The notes beneath the pieces were generated by a model that had not been told where the DNA came from, did no database searches, and saw only the letters and a list, made by a program, of their open reading frames with translations. Made by a program: the position numbers and the translations under genes. Shown here piece by piece: positions 47,942 to 58,743 of a stretch of 64,000 nucleotides of DNA (positions are counted from its first letter, which is position 1; every line of letters begins with the position of its first letter). The DNA comes from Zelopaecilomyces penicillatus (lineage: Eukaryota; Ascomycota; Sordariomycetes; Hypocreales; Pseudodiploosporaceae): contig VCCP01000004.1 in NCBI GenBank assembly GCA_005765155.1, positions 4,712,001 to 4,776,000 of the forward strand, written 5' to 3'.

Positions 47942-48190
47942 AGAGCCAATGCATCGGTACAGGAGCTGCTGTAGGGAAAGATTGCAAGCATCATTTCGAT
48001 ATCCGTAGCCGACGCCAATGCGATGAAGACCATCTACACATATGGGGTCGATATCCTGATATCCATTGAGTTGCGCAACTAGCTTGCTAGTAGTCTTCGA
48101 AGTAACCTCAGCATCTCTGAGTTACTAGCAGCATTCCAACACACAAGCTCAGCAAGAATATTACTTCCTGGTCGCATTGGCTATCGACGT
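47942..48190 (+). pseudogene. polyketide synthase remnant: acyl carrier protein (ACP) domain lacking its serine
   Basis: The plus-strand frame reads a PKS-type carrier domain: GKIASIISISV, then TYGVDILISIELRN, a stop where family members have Trp (ELRNW), and the following helix LSISELLAAFQ. Family consensus around the attachment site is YGVDSLxxVELRNW; here the Ser is Ile (ATC), so no phosphopantetheine could be attached. Stops at 47972-47974 (TAG) and 48080-48082 (TAG, probably from TGG) confirm decay. It lies on the same strand and in the right order behind the KS remnant, so both are most likely one gene. Confidence 0.78.
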
Positions 48191-49558
48191 AAGTCGAGAG
48201 CTAATAGTACTATGCTGTCACGTAGTAATAGTACTATACAACATGATCAGGCGCTTTATCTGAGGACTGTCGAACGTAATAGCTTGTCTTCATGGCTCAG
48301 CACCAACATAGAATCGGTATGATCTGTCTTGTGCGACTCTCAAAGATAAGTGAAGGGTCACCAGCTCAGTAGCTCTACTGACACCCAGTGCTAGCTGCTC
48401 CAAATCCACACTCCCGGTTTATTTGAAATTTTTGTTTGCAATGGCGGTTGTGCTGTTGCTGGCTGATATCCCATCAAACAGAGGAGGAGAGTGCCATAGT
48501 CACAAGCAGCTTAGAAGCGAGAGTAACGGAGGCGGGTACATGGACGTTAAAAAAAAATAGCAAATAATGCATGATTGCATTTTCTTTGATTGTATTTATT
48601 GTGAGGCTGTAAGAGAAGTTGTCAAATAGCAAATAGAAAAAAAGATGAGATGAAGGGAAACGTTGTGTTCGAACCAACAACCACGAGACGACTTACCAAA
48701 AAGCGAAGGCAGCCTCCTGAACAAGTTCGGGTGGCTGATTTACAACCATAGTAAGAGTATACAGCTACTTCGCTGAATTATGTGCGTTTAACTTAGCTTA
48801 TAAGGCGGGAGGGGGTGCCTGGTTGTGTGGCGATGCAGGCATTTCAGCCAACAGTCAGGCTGGTGGCGTGTGAGTCAGCCAAGGCTATTTGATGTTGGTG
48901 GCACCCACGACACTGCAGCCTATGATTGGCTTGTGTTGAGGCGTGTTGAAGATTTGCAGATTAACGGTTGGGCCTCAGGGATGGAGGTTTGCAAAAGCGA
49001 AAGGCATAAGTTTGTCTCTCAAGAGGTTTGCAAGGAACGAAAGTTTGGGCATTTCACTTTCCCTACACAAAGCATGTATCCATCAGGGTACGAATACGAG
49101 CCAAAACCCTGGAAAAAACATGTGCCGAGGCCTCTAATATATGGTGCCAGTCTTAAGGGGGAAAGCTGGAAGGTTCCAAACTTCCAGTGGACTTTCAGTG
49201 GGCGGTTTTAGCGGTCTAGTGACTGGACCTTGTTTGTTCCTGGCAGACAAACTTCCCTCCCCCGCTAGAAGCGGCAATTTCCACCCCACGACGTCATGGG
49301 CATGGGGCAGCTGATTATTATACATAGAGACAGCTCAGCAGGAGAGAAACACCACGGAACGTTTGCTCGATCATCGCCACCTCCGAACCACGACAACCTC
49401 GGTAGCCTTTGACTTTTTTTTGCGCCATCCCTCTAAATACCTCATGTCTGCGATACCAGTTTCTCTAACGTCCTGGTCTTCATACACTCTTTCTTTCTCC
49501 CCTCTCCCCACCATTCTTCTGTAGTTTACATTCCTCGCAAACTCGAACAACAAGACAA
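48191..49558. other. intergenic region downstream of PKS remnant
   Basis: 1.37 kb. The largest open frame (48825-49211, 128 codons) has no recognisable domain or convincing bias, and I do not call it. From about 49330 the sequence is the C/T-rich leader of the FIT2-like gene. Confidence 0.55.
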
Positions 49559-50664
49559 ATGGCAACACTACAACAACGTGCGTCACGAACGGCACCAGAC
49601 TTGCAACACGTCTCACAGCCTCCACCCATCAATATGGCTGCCGGTACACCATCACCATCACCACGGCGCAACCCGCCGCTGCTGCCCACGCCACTCGAAA
49701 GGATAGCTTTGGGCCTCTTCCCACTCATCCTCGTCTTCGGCACCATCTTCTCCCTCGTCTCGCCACAGACACGTTCCGCGCCCTACGATCATGCCGCCCA
49801 GGCACACTACCAAGACCCAGCTATTGCGCCGAGCTACTTTGCACGCAAGTCTAATGTGTTCAATGTCTTCTTCGTTAAGCGCGGCTGGGGCTGGACTACC
49901 GTCGCCTTCCTGTTCGCCCTATTCACCCAGCCCGCTGGCAACGCCGACCCGGCCTTGGTTTCGGCGCGGCGGCTCCGTGCGGGAATGCGTTGGGTGGCCG
50001 TCACTTCGGCGTGGGTCTTTGTTACACAGTGGTTCTTCGGCGCACCGATCATTGACCGCGGGTTCCGCTGGACGGGCGGCCGGTGTGAAGTGGCGCAGCG
50101 GGAGTTGAGCATGGGGGAGGCGGGCGTCGCCGAGGTATTCACGGCTGTGGCGTGCAAGACGGCCGGTGGAAAGTGGCAGGGCGGTCATGATATCTCTGGC
50201 CATGTGTTCCTACTCGTCCTCAGCACAGCGTTCCTGATGCAAGAAGTAGGCTGGCCCGCGCTGAGATGGACCGGGTGGCAGGCCGAAGAGAGATGCGTTG
50301 TCATGACAGACGGGGCTATCAAGAGCGCCAGTGTTGAGTCTCACACACCCGTGGGCTATGGTGGACAAGAGAACGCGCTGGGTGTCGGTGGCAAGATGGC
50401 TTTAGGAGTGATGTCTCTGAATGTGTGGATGTTGCTCATGACAGCCATCTACTTTCACACATGGTTTGAGAAGGTGAGTTACGTTCTTTCTGTCTTACCC
50501 CATCAAGATGAAGTAACTACTGTGTCAGTTTTCATCAATGCTAACAAAATTTGTCTGTCTAGTTGACAGGGCTCTTGGCAGCCAGTGTTGCTGTGTACGC
50601 GGTCTACTTTGTTCCTCGATTCGTACCAGCTTTGAGGCAAGTTATTGGTCTTCCAGGGATATAA
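49559..50664 (+). CDS. scs3: FIT2/Scs3-like ER lipid droplet protein (acyl-CoA diphosphatase family)
   Basis: Exons 49559-50473 and 50563-50664, phase 0, with an 89-nt intron (GTGAGT, branch GCTAAC, acceptor TCTAG), give 338 residues. FIT (fat storage-inducing transmembrane) proteins sit in the endoplasmic reticulum, cleave acyl-CoA and are needed for normal lipid droplet budding and phospholipid balance. Both catalytic histidines of the family are present: GHDISGHVFLL (His215) and YFHTWFEKLTG (His300); the second motif is completed across the splice. About six hydrophobic helices are visible (from about residue 48, then 105-120, 145-160, 213-232, 285-300, and the last exon). The soluble N-terminus is Pro/Ser-rich. 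Length matches yeast Scs3 (380) and other fungal members. Confidence 0.92.
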
Positions 50665-51126
50665 TTATATGGGGTGAACGACAAGCAAATATCATAAGAT
50701 AGACGAGACGAACGACACATATTCACGATGATGAGAGAGCAAGAGCGTGGCTTTTACTTTAGTTATAATAGAAATCAACATATTTGTATCTACATAATCA
50801 GACCAAGTCCCCCGGAATTGACATATTAATGTCCAGAGGATATCACCAACATCTTCAAAGACCGTAGTCAGGGGGATGGGATGTATTCGGGGATTACTAT
50901 CAAGTAACTGTAAAGATTTACATCTACAGTGACAGGGTTAGGGTTAGGGTTGACACTTCATGAGATATTTTGCAGCCAGTAACCCCCATTATGCACCAAA
51001 CAGCGATCCTTCATCACAGCTTCACAAACTCCAAGTCTACTTCCTCACTCCAGTCTTCAAGCCAAACATCCATCGACTCATCATCTATTGTACCGCACAG
51101 AATCGTTTCGGGTACCCCGACTCATC
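50665..51126. other. intergenic region with telomere-like repeat before Ap4A phosphorylase
   Basis: 462 bases with a short GGGTTA repeat (separate entry) and probable promoter and leader of the next gene. No gene seen. Confidence 0.65.
50934..50951. promoter_or_regulatory. telobox-like GGGTTA triple repeat
   Basis: Two and a half to three copies of the TTAGGG telomere unit, about 175 bases upstream of the Ap4A phosphorylase ATG. Short interstitial telomere motifs in fungal and plant promoters can bind Tbf1/TRF-like proteins. Another AACCCTAACCCTT occurs at about 52356-52368 behind the same gene. Too short to mark a chromosome end or fusion on its own. Confidence 0.55.
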
Positions 51127-52322
51127 ATGTCTCGGCTACTCAAAGCACGCGCTGATCTTCCAGACCTTGTCAAGTCGACGTTTGCAAAAGCCCTGTCAGC
51201 GGGAGAGCTACACTACTTTGCAACCCAGGTTACTATCCTGCCTGTCCATGGCATTCCAGTATGTACCTTCCTCTCTCAAGATCTAGCATCAACACGATGG
51301 GTAGAATGATCATAATGATAAAGCTATTGAAGTACACTCTGAGGCTGATTATGGGTTAAAACTGTGGAAAATTTTAGTTTCAATTGCGGTTCTCGCCAGC
51401 ATTGGCAAATAAGCCCAAGGGACCTCCTCCAGATCCTTCACAGCCTCGCAAGTTCTTTGATCCTTTTGCGAATCCACCTGCGTCTCTCTTCGTTAGTGAT
51501 CTTGGTCCGGCGCACTTTCTCGTGCTCAATAAGTTTGCTGTTGTGCCAGAACACTTCATCCTAGCGACCAAGGACTACAAGTTGCAGACTCATATCCTTG
51601 AAGAGGATGACCTGCAAGCGACACTGGCCTGTATAGAGGCGTATGAGGAGGACGAGGTGAGGGAAGGGGCATTCTCCCAGAATGACAAAAGTCAGAGTGA
51701 GGGAGGCTTATTTGCGTTTTTCAATGGCGGAGATCATTCAGGTGCTAGCCAGCCGCATCGACATATCCAGCTACTCCCGGTTTCTAGAATGAGAGACGGT
51801 CTAGAAGATGGCAGCTCATGGGACGTCCTCGCAAATAACCTAGACACTCTCCAGAACGCACCATTTGTTACCTTCTCCGAACCCATCAGCATTACCATGT
51901 CCCCATCAGACCTCCACGCAGTGTACTTACGTCTCTACCAACAAGCCTGCCGTGCTGTCCGACAACACACAGGTACCAACCTCACCACTCCAGTAGTCAA
52001 CACCAGTGACGACGAGATCCCAACATCTGGCGAAGCCAAGATCAGCTACAACATGGCAATGACAAAGAACACTCTAGTAGTTTGCCCACGCCTTACAGAG
52101 AGTAGCAAGATTCGGAACCGACAAGATGGTGGTGACCAGGAGACACTGGGCTCATTGGCGCTGAATGGCACCCTGCTGGCGGGGACGGCGTTGGTGAAGA
52201 ACGAGTCAGAGTGGGAGGCGCTGAAGAAAGATCCAGAGGGATTGAAAGATGTACTGGAAGCCATTGGTATTCCCCGGGATGGTTTCATGGAGAAAAACAC
52301 CGACAACCCTACCAAACTGTAA
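51127..52322 (+). CDS. apa2: Ap4A phosphorylase (ATP adenylyltransferase, Apa1/Apa2 family)
   Basis: Exons 51127-51258 and 51378-52322, phase 0, with a 119-nt intron (GTATGT, acceptor TTTTAG), give 358 residues. The enzyme phosphorolyses diadenosine tetraphosphate to ATP and ADP and acts in the cytosol or nucleus. The HIT-superfamily active site is clear: FFNGGDHSGASQPHRHIQ, with the HxHxQ triad and its nucleophilic middle histidine. The N-terminal NKFAVVPEHFILAT block and the later SYNMAMTKNTLVVCPR strand are also typical of Apa1/Apa2. The length is close to yeast Apa1/Apa2 (321/325), with a slightly longer linker after the active site. The start at 51127 gives the usual short N-terminal helix. 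Confidence 0.94.
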
Positions 52323-52971
52323 TCTACACAATAGCCTGGATTGAAACCAATAAACCCTAACCCTTGACTCAACCCAACAATTGAGTGTATCTCCCGCACA
52401 ACTGTAGTAATGAATGTAATTCTAAAAGATTGCTATAGACAAAAGGAACTCAAAGTGCCAAAAATGGAACAGCGAATCTAGTATTCATTCGCAGCGTGCT
52501 TCATCTGTAGTCTCGTCTAACTACTCCAGCTTATCACTGCCCTCTTTCCATATCCTCCTGAGTAAATAAATAAAATAAAAAAGAAAGTATCAAAACTCCA
52601 GAAACAATGGTTGCCATTGTCCATCCTAAACTGTAAAGGTTGCGGTATTAAAAACTGCAGCAGAGGGTATATCCCATCCAGCTTCTCGAGATCTCGAAGC
52701 AACATATTTTTGTCCGTCTATCCTTTCCGATTTCACTTTTCCCTTTTTCAAAGCCAAGTCAAGCCAAGTTTTTAAGAGACAATAAAATAAAAACAAAACA
52801 GAACAAGAAAAACAAGAATAAGAAGAAAAAAACAAGCTCATAGTAACCTGCGATTCAAAAGAAAACAAAACCCTCTTCTACGCTTCGTATTCAGCTCTTG
52901 GAGAAAGAAAAAGAAAAAAGAAAAGAAAAACCCTAAAGGGTTATCTGCAAGCAATCTTCGCCACCTTGTAT
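52323..52971. other. convergent 3' intergenic region
   Basis: 649 bases between the Ap4A phosphorylase stop (+) and the AT-hook protein stop (-). A-rich with several AAAGAAAA tracts (52790-52930). The telomere-like AACCCTAACCC lies at about 52356. No gene seen. Confidence 0.65.
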
Positions 52972-54921
52972 TTACTCCTCGTCCTCCATATCCTCATCGT
53001 CATCGTCGTCGTGCTCGTACTCTCCAGTACTGAGTTTAAGCCACATCTTGTGGCATGTAGCATTGCCAAAGTGGTATGTTCCACCGTTTTCCTTGATGTA
53101 TAGGGCCACGTCTTTCCACGAGATCTTGGTGGTGGAGGGTTCCTTGCCAGCGTAGGAGATTTCGACCGCTTTGTAAAGTAGTTCGATCTAAGTTAGACCC
53201 CAAAGGGGTCATATTGATCAGTTAACCATTCCCAAGCTAGAAAATCGCGGCAATCAACTTACATCAACCCTCTCCCACTTTGGATTCCGGAGCCTCTCTC
53301 CCTTCTCCTTGGTGAGAGTACGATGTCTGCCCCGCAGTGTCGACTCGGCTTCCTTGAACTTGCCCTGTTCCTTAATTTGCTTGTAGGACAGACCCGTCAA
53401 GCGCCCGTTGATCAAGAGTGCATCCTTATCAGCTCTTTCCCTGATCGCGGAGGGGGAGGGGTCGTTCTTCTTGGGGCGGCCAATGGGGCACTTGTCAGAT
53501 TGGCGCTCACTTCTCGCGGAAGTAGATTGTCGGTGAAACGACACCGAGGAGCGCTTCTTGGATGCGACAGAGGGAAAATTGACTGCTGTCACATTGTCAT
53601 CCTTGGCCGGCCCATTGGGCAACTTCCGTCTGGTCTTGGAAGACGTCTGTCTTTCCATTGACGTCCGTGGTGTTTCAAAATTCATGCCAATTGTGTCGTA
53701 GCTTGGTACAGCACTCACGCTTGGTTGAAATTGAATATTCACCGCATGTCCAAAGCTGGACTGGTTGCTGGGAGATACGGTGGTTGACGAGACGTTTGTG
53801 TGAGAGACTGGAGACGGGGTTAGGGAGACGGTAGGCGCAAAGCCCGTCTGCCTGGGCACCACAACCTGTCCAAGATTGTCGGAGAACCAGTTCTCCGAGT
53901 TTTGGCATGGGAGAGACTGTCTGTTCTCCGCCTTGGGGGGGAAGCCCTGCAGGAAAGCACTCCCATGTTGGGAAAACCCCAACGATGGTGGTGCATTCCC
54001 CAAGACATTCAGGTTGGGTGCCGCTGCAAGGCCGCTGAGGTTATTGCTGCAGGTTAGGATGCTGGGAGTCACAGCGGCGATTGAGGTGGGATAGCTCTGC
54101 GAGTACATGTCCATTGGGGGCTGGCTGTAAGGAAGAGGCTGTACTTGTGGAACTATGGAAGCCTGGTACTCATAACGAGGAACCATGTCGTTCTGGTAAC
54201 TTGTCGATACCTCTGAGGGGAATGAGAAGAGGGTTTCGGTCCAAGCCTCTTGATCAGTGTTGTTACTAGAGCTGCTCACTGTTCCGGTGAAATCGTTCAT
54301 TCCGGTGACTGACGAGTGAGTTGTATTATCCACTCTGCTCAACATGTCTGTATCCTCAAAGCTTAGATATCCATCGGAGTTGGGCAATCCATGCATCTGG
54401 TTGGGGTTTTGAGAGTAGGGGAGGTTATACAGCGTTCCATCCTATATCAAAGGGCGTTAGATTCTATTCGACTCCTAAGGTCTGATGTAGTCTTGTTGGT
54501 TCAGGGTAAGTAATAAGGAATGGAGTAATACCTCGTGGTCAGAAAAGGAGGAGAAAAACCCATCATCATTCATCGTCGTGCTTGGAAGAGACTGCTGCAA
54601 TAGTGGTTGGGTGTGTTGGGTCAATGAGATCTCCCACTGCTGAGTCTGTGTAGTTGGAATGATGTTGCTGGTTTGTTGAAATCCACTGTTGTGTTGAAAG
54701 CCACTGTTATCTTGGAAGCCACTGGTTTGTTGGAAGCTGCTGTTTCCTACAACAGGTCCAGATGGAATGATGTTACTGGTCAACTGGAAACCAGTGTCTC
54801 CTACAACATGTCCGGATTGGAAACAACTCTGAGGCGTGACGAGAGTTTGGTTTTCAAAGTTGGACGAATTGTAGGAGCCATGGTAAGGAATTTGGTACTG
54901 AGAATCCGAGTAGATAAACAT
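52972..54921 (-). CDS. nuclear protein with AT-hook and HTH/Myb-like DNA-binding region, acidic tail
   Basis: Three minus-strand exons, 54921-54532, 54441-53263 and 53187-52972, all phase 0, give 594 residues. Introns have GTATTA and GTAAGT donors and TCTAAC branch points. Residues 1-450 are disordered, Ser/Gln/Asn/Pro-rich, and include a repeated SGFQxxS unit (about residues 45-80). An AT-hook-like motif, CPIGRPKKND, is followed by a helical module (LTGLSYKQIKEQGKFKEAESTLRGR), then RTLTKEKGERLRNPKWERVD, which continues across the last splice into a second helical block ending GGTYHFGNATCHKMWLKL. I recognise this arrangement as a fungal HTH/Myb-SANT-like DNA-binding family; no target is known. 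The protein ends with an acidic EHDDDDDEDMEDEE tail. The frame stays open upstream of 54921 to a possible acceptor near 55045, but without an ATG, so MFIYSDSQYQ is the supported start. Confidence 0.85.
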
Positions 54922-57900
54922 GACGGGCAGCCGCTGGACTTTGTCTTTCGTCTGGACTGGGAGGTCGCCTGTTCCTCTGCGCAAGAGAGATTCTTCAGGG
55001 GGGTTCGATTCGTTCTCACCGCTCAGGATGCTTCTTCTGCTGTTCTATAGTACTTCTTAGATGCATGCTGTAGATTCCCGCGGCCAACAAGGCGGCCACA
55101 GTACTTGAGAGGAGGATGGAGAGACGACGAAGTGAGAGATCATACCTTGTAAGCTGTAGGATGCAAGTCTTTCTGCGGGCTGCAAGCAGGATGCCGTGTC
55201 TAAAAAGGATGGTGCAGATTCTGGACTCTGTAGGTAAAAGAAATCACCCAGTTGAAAGGTGGATGATGGATTGGATAAGTTGGAGGGATAGATGATGGAT
55301 TGGGATGAAGAAGACTTCTTGTATTCTGACGATGCTTTTGGGGCTTCGCCTAGATGGGACTGGAGAATGGGATTTTGCTCGCGTGGCACCGTAAACGGAT
55401 CGAGAACGTAAAACGCAACGCATCAATAGATAAAATAGACAACAATGATGATAATAGACTCCACAAGGGAAGGGGAAACAGTCACGAGGGGGGGGGGGTC
55501 TGAACTGTAAACGTATCCAACAATCGTGGGGGCTTGGGAATGGAGGCACAGCTGATCTTGTGAATAGGAATTGCCGAACAGCTCTGTGTCATTGTTGTAG
55601 CCATTCGTGACCCGTAGAGTGGGCCAGATCCATCGAGGTGGATGGATAGCACATCTAATCGAGGGGAACATGGCAGTTAATGAATGGGAAACGCCGAGGA
55701 CGGATATGATATCCCTAGCCAAAGCATAATATGAGACTAGCATGCATTCAAGGCTATTCGAACGTCGAAGAGTGCATTGAAAGAGCTCAAGTCAAGGAGG
55801 TGACAATACAAATGAAAAGAACGTTTACCCCTGGCCCTGGTCCTGGGAAGGGCCAGGGCCGGCATAAAAGACCTGATAAGTGGAATCTGACCTGGCATAC
55901 ATCTGGTGGACTTAGCCAGCTATTGGTCGGCATTGGGATACATTAACAGGCGGTAAAGGACGTTTCATTAGTTGCTCACTCCCATGGCTAATATGGGGCT
56001 CGTAGCCTTGAACACCCCCCTGACTTTTCCTTGACCTGAACTGTCATTTCTGTGCCCTGCTTGGCCCTAAAAGTAAAAGAAAAAGGCTCTCATCCGTTGC
56101 CGGTGGCTTCTTTGGGCTTCATTAAGAAAATGGACGTTTCCGGTGGACGGGAAGCAAGGACCATGTCTTACTGCATCTGTAGAAGCCGTGGGTCTTGTCT
56201 GTCTAGAAGTAGCCAAATGGTTCTTAAGCAATGCTCTGTGCACAACGCCACAGATTCCAAGAGGAGTCTTTCAGATCAGCCCCGTACGTAACATCCAGGG
56301 GTCCCACAGGTTTCTTTTTTTTGGATTGGGAGAGATTTGACGTTGTCCTAGCCCTCGAAGACGAGAAGAAAGACGGGGAAAAGATTCAACAACAGGCATC
56401 GGACAGCGCCCAGGTTATCTCGTAACAGGCCACCTGGAGCCCCTGTGGACGGTCAAGCTGCTTTGACTATGGATGTCGAATTGTCGCCAACTTCTTGAGG
56501 CAGGTATTCCGGCGGGAACAAGAGAACATGCCGAGTTAAACCCTCAGTCATCCCACCCATACCTTAGCTGTTGTGGTCCAGGGATCTCCCTGTCTTGGAC
56601 CCAGCGTCACCGGTAGGGCTTGAATATTCTCCGATAAGCGGGATCTAGCAAAGACGGCCGCTCGCCCCGGTGGCCCTTCCCTTGTCCCCAAACGAAGATG
56701 TTTGACTGAAGACTGCGAGCAAACCGAAACTACGAAGGACGGTTGAGTACATGATTCAGGAAGTGCCAGGCACCGGAACATGGGGAAGGATGGGGTCAAG
56801 GGAGAACAAGATTATGGGAAGACAGTTGGAGGACATGGACTGTGGCAATGTTGTGTTAAAGCATGGGCAAGAGAACCTGGGGCCCTGTCATGCACATATG
56901 TTGTGCATTAGTAGTAATTGTAATAGACGTGAAGAGTGCGAAGTGTCATAACTTATGTGTCGTTTGCAAGCAAGGTTTGCCAGGATGGTTTGATCTTCTT
57001 GCTTTTGAAACGCAAAATGCCTTGCCTTTTGACAACGAAGTCTACAAATTCAAAACGGTTCCAGTACTCTCAAGGCTCGATATAACTCATGTCATCCACC
57101 TAGTGACCTAAAATCAATGCTGGCTCAGCCGTTGCTGAATTTAGTCGGACGAGCAACGCCACAGCCCAATCTGCAAGTGACCCAACAAACTTGCCCTGCC
57201 CTGGCCAACAGAATCAGGAAAACTGCACTCACCGGGGACTATCCCGTCCCCTGCTTTAGTCACCGCCACAAAGCATACGTATATTGGCATATACCGGCGA
57301 GCCGGATCTGCCAGCACGTTAGAGCTGGGAAGCTGCATGAAAAAAACAGATCCCAGGCCCCGGATCGTCTCCCGAACGTTGGTATCCAAAGTCGAACCCA
57401 AGAGCCGAACTCGGCACCGCGGGCTGCATCGTCTTGCAGAGTGAGATTTTGGCGAGTTATACATCAAAAAAGATGTTCTCTGCTTAGAAAGCCCTCTTTC
57501 TTTCTCTTTGAGAAGATTCCTTTCTGGGACCGAAATCGGACTAATTTTCCCCACCGCTGATGGAAAGAGACGTCTAAAACAAACCACTGACTCGGCTGAC
57601 GACGTCGAAAGAGCTGGGGCATGTTGCTCTTCCCCGTTGACTGTTGACTTCTGTCCCCCTTTTGAAGAGGTACTTGGTGCTGTTTGCTGCTCTAGCTTTT
57701 CATTGTAATAAAGACTGCGCAGTGACATTGACCACAAGTTATAGGTATACCACTTCGGGAGCCAGGAAGGACTTTCTCCTTGCTCCTACGGGAACAAGCC
57801 AGCCATTATCGACATGCATTGACCCCCATAACGAGGAGCGCGACACCCTTTTCTTAAGAGAGCAAAGAAATTAAGATGAAGATCAGTTAGAAAGAAAGCA

Positions 57901-58743
57901 AATATGCCCGGGCTTTGAGATAAGAGGTCGGTGGCGATGCTCGGATGGGCAGCAAGCGGCTAGACGTTGCCGACGGATAGCTGCATGACGAAGGCCCGTT
58001 CTCATCGATTTGCTAGCACTGGCTGGTACTCCGTACTTGGAAACATTCTATGATTTGAGTTTTGTTGGGAATTAAATTTGATATATAATAGGACTCAAGG
58101 CCAGATCACTTGAGTTGTGCCAGTTCTGCTGGGCATTCGAGATGTGGAAGGAACGAAGTTAAGATCCGAGGATGCTACGGAGGCTAGTCGTCAGGAGCGA
58201 TGGTGGACACAGCATGTGCAGGCAGGCACGATGGCTGGACACGAATACGTTTTCCAAGCCGGGAATTGAGCATCTGTCGCTACGCTACCTTCTAGACACA
58301 TACGATATTTTCTACAGCTCCTGAGATTCTAGGAACTTAGTAGTGAAGGGCAAAACTTAGATAACCGATACATGTAATTTTCTCGTCTCATTAACGATAT
58401 CTCTTTGGAGTCATTGGACAAGACTTCTGGGCCAAATGCGTTCATCTCATAACCACACATCTATAGCCATACCCCATCATATCCTTCGTGTTCTGGGTGG
58501 CAAATACCTGCCCCCTGAGCCGTAAAGTACATTTCTGGCTGATGATTCGAAGCCAGCTCAAAGTCAACAACGCTCATGCCAATCCTGCAACTAACAGGAG
58601 AACAGGTTTTGCCCGTATCAAATTATGTACAAAAATGGGTAAAATACTCATCTCTTTGCTTTTGAGAAATATCTCTCACTGAAAAACAAAAGTTGGGGGG
58701 GGGAAAAGGGAAAAGATTTAAGAACAAAGTAGTACAACATGAC
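54922..58743. other. 3.8-kb region, probable leader exons plus non-coding sequence
   Basis: Adjacent to the AT-hook gene, 55045-55430 looks coding-like on the minus strand but joins out of frame, so it is probably untranslated leader with an intron (GTATGA ... CTATAG). G10 occurs near 55488-55497. A GC-rich inverted repeat lies at 55829-55858. The longer minus frame 57141-57737 (198 codons) shows no domain or bias, and I do not call it. No tRNA or transposon seen. Confidence 0.5.
55829..55858. other. perfect 10-bp GC-rich inverted repeat
   Basis: CCCTGGCCCT (55829-55838) pairs with AGGGCCAGGG (55849-55858) across a 10-nt spacer. No nearby gene end explains it as a terminator, and its role is unknown. 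Confidence 0.6.

Noticed and set aside
48655..48700. Second tRNA suggested by a GGTTCGAAC-type B box on the minus strand
   Set aside because: The T-stem does not pair fully, and no D-arm, acceptor stem or anticodon arm could be built around it.
48825..49211. 128-codon open frame on the plus strand
   Set aside because: No recognisable domain, rare codon choices, and a second overlapping frame of similar quality.
50934..50951. Chromosome end or telomere fusion site
   Set aside because: Only about three repeat units, and conserved single-copy genes continue on both sides.
55045..55430. Upstream coding exon of the AT-hook protein
   Set aside because: The text is Ser/Pro-rich and open, but its natural donor joins out of frame to the next exon and it contains no ATG; better read as untranslated leader.
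57141..57737. 198-codon open frame on the minus strand
   Set aside because: No domain, signal or codon bias, and the opposite strand has an equally long overlapping frame; treated as chance.
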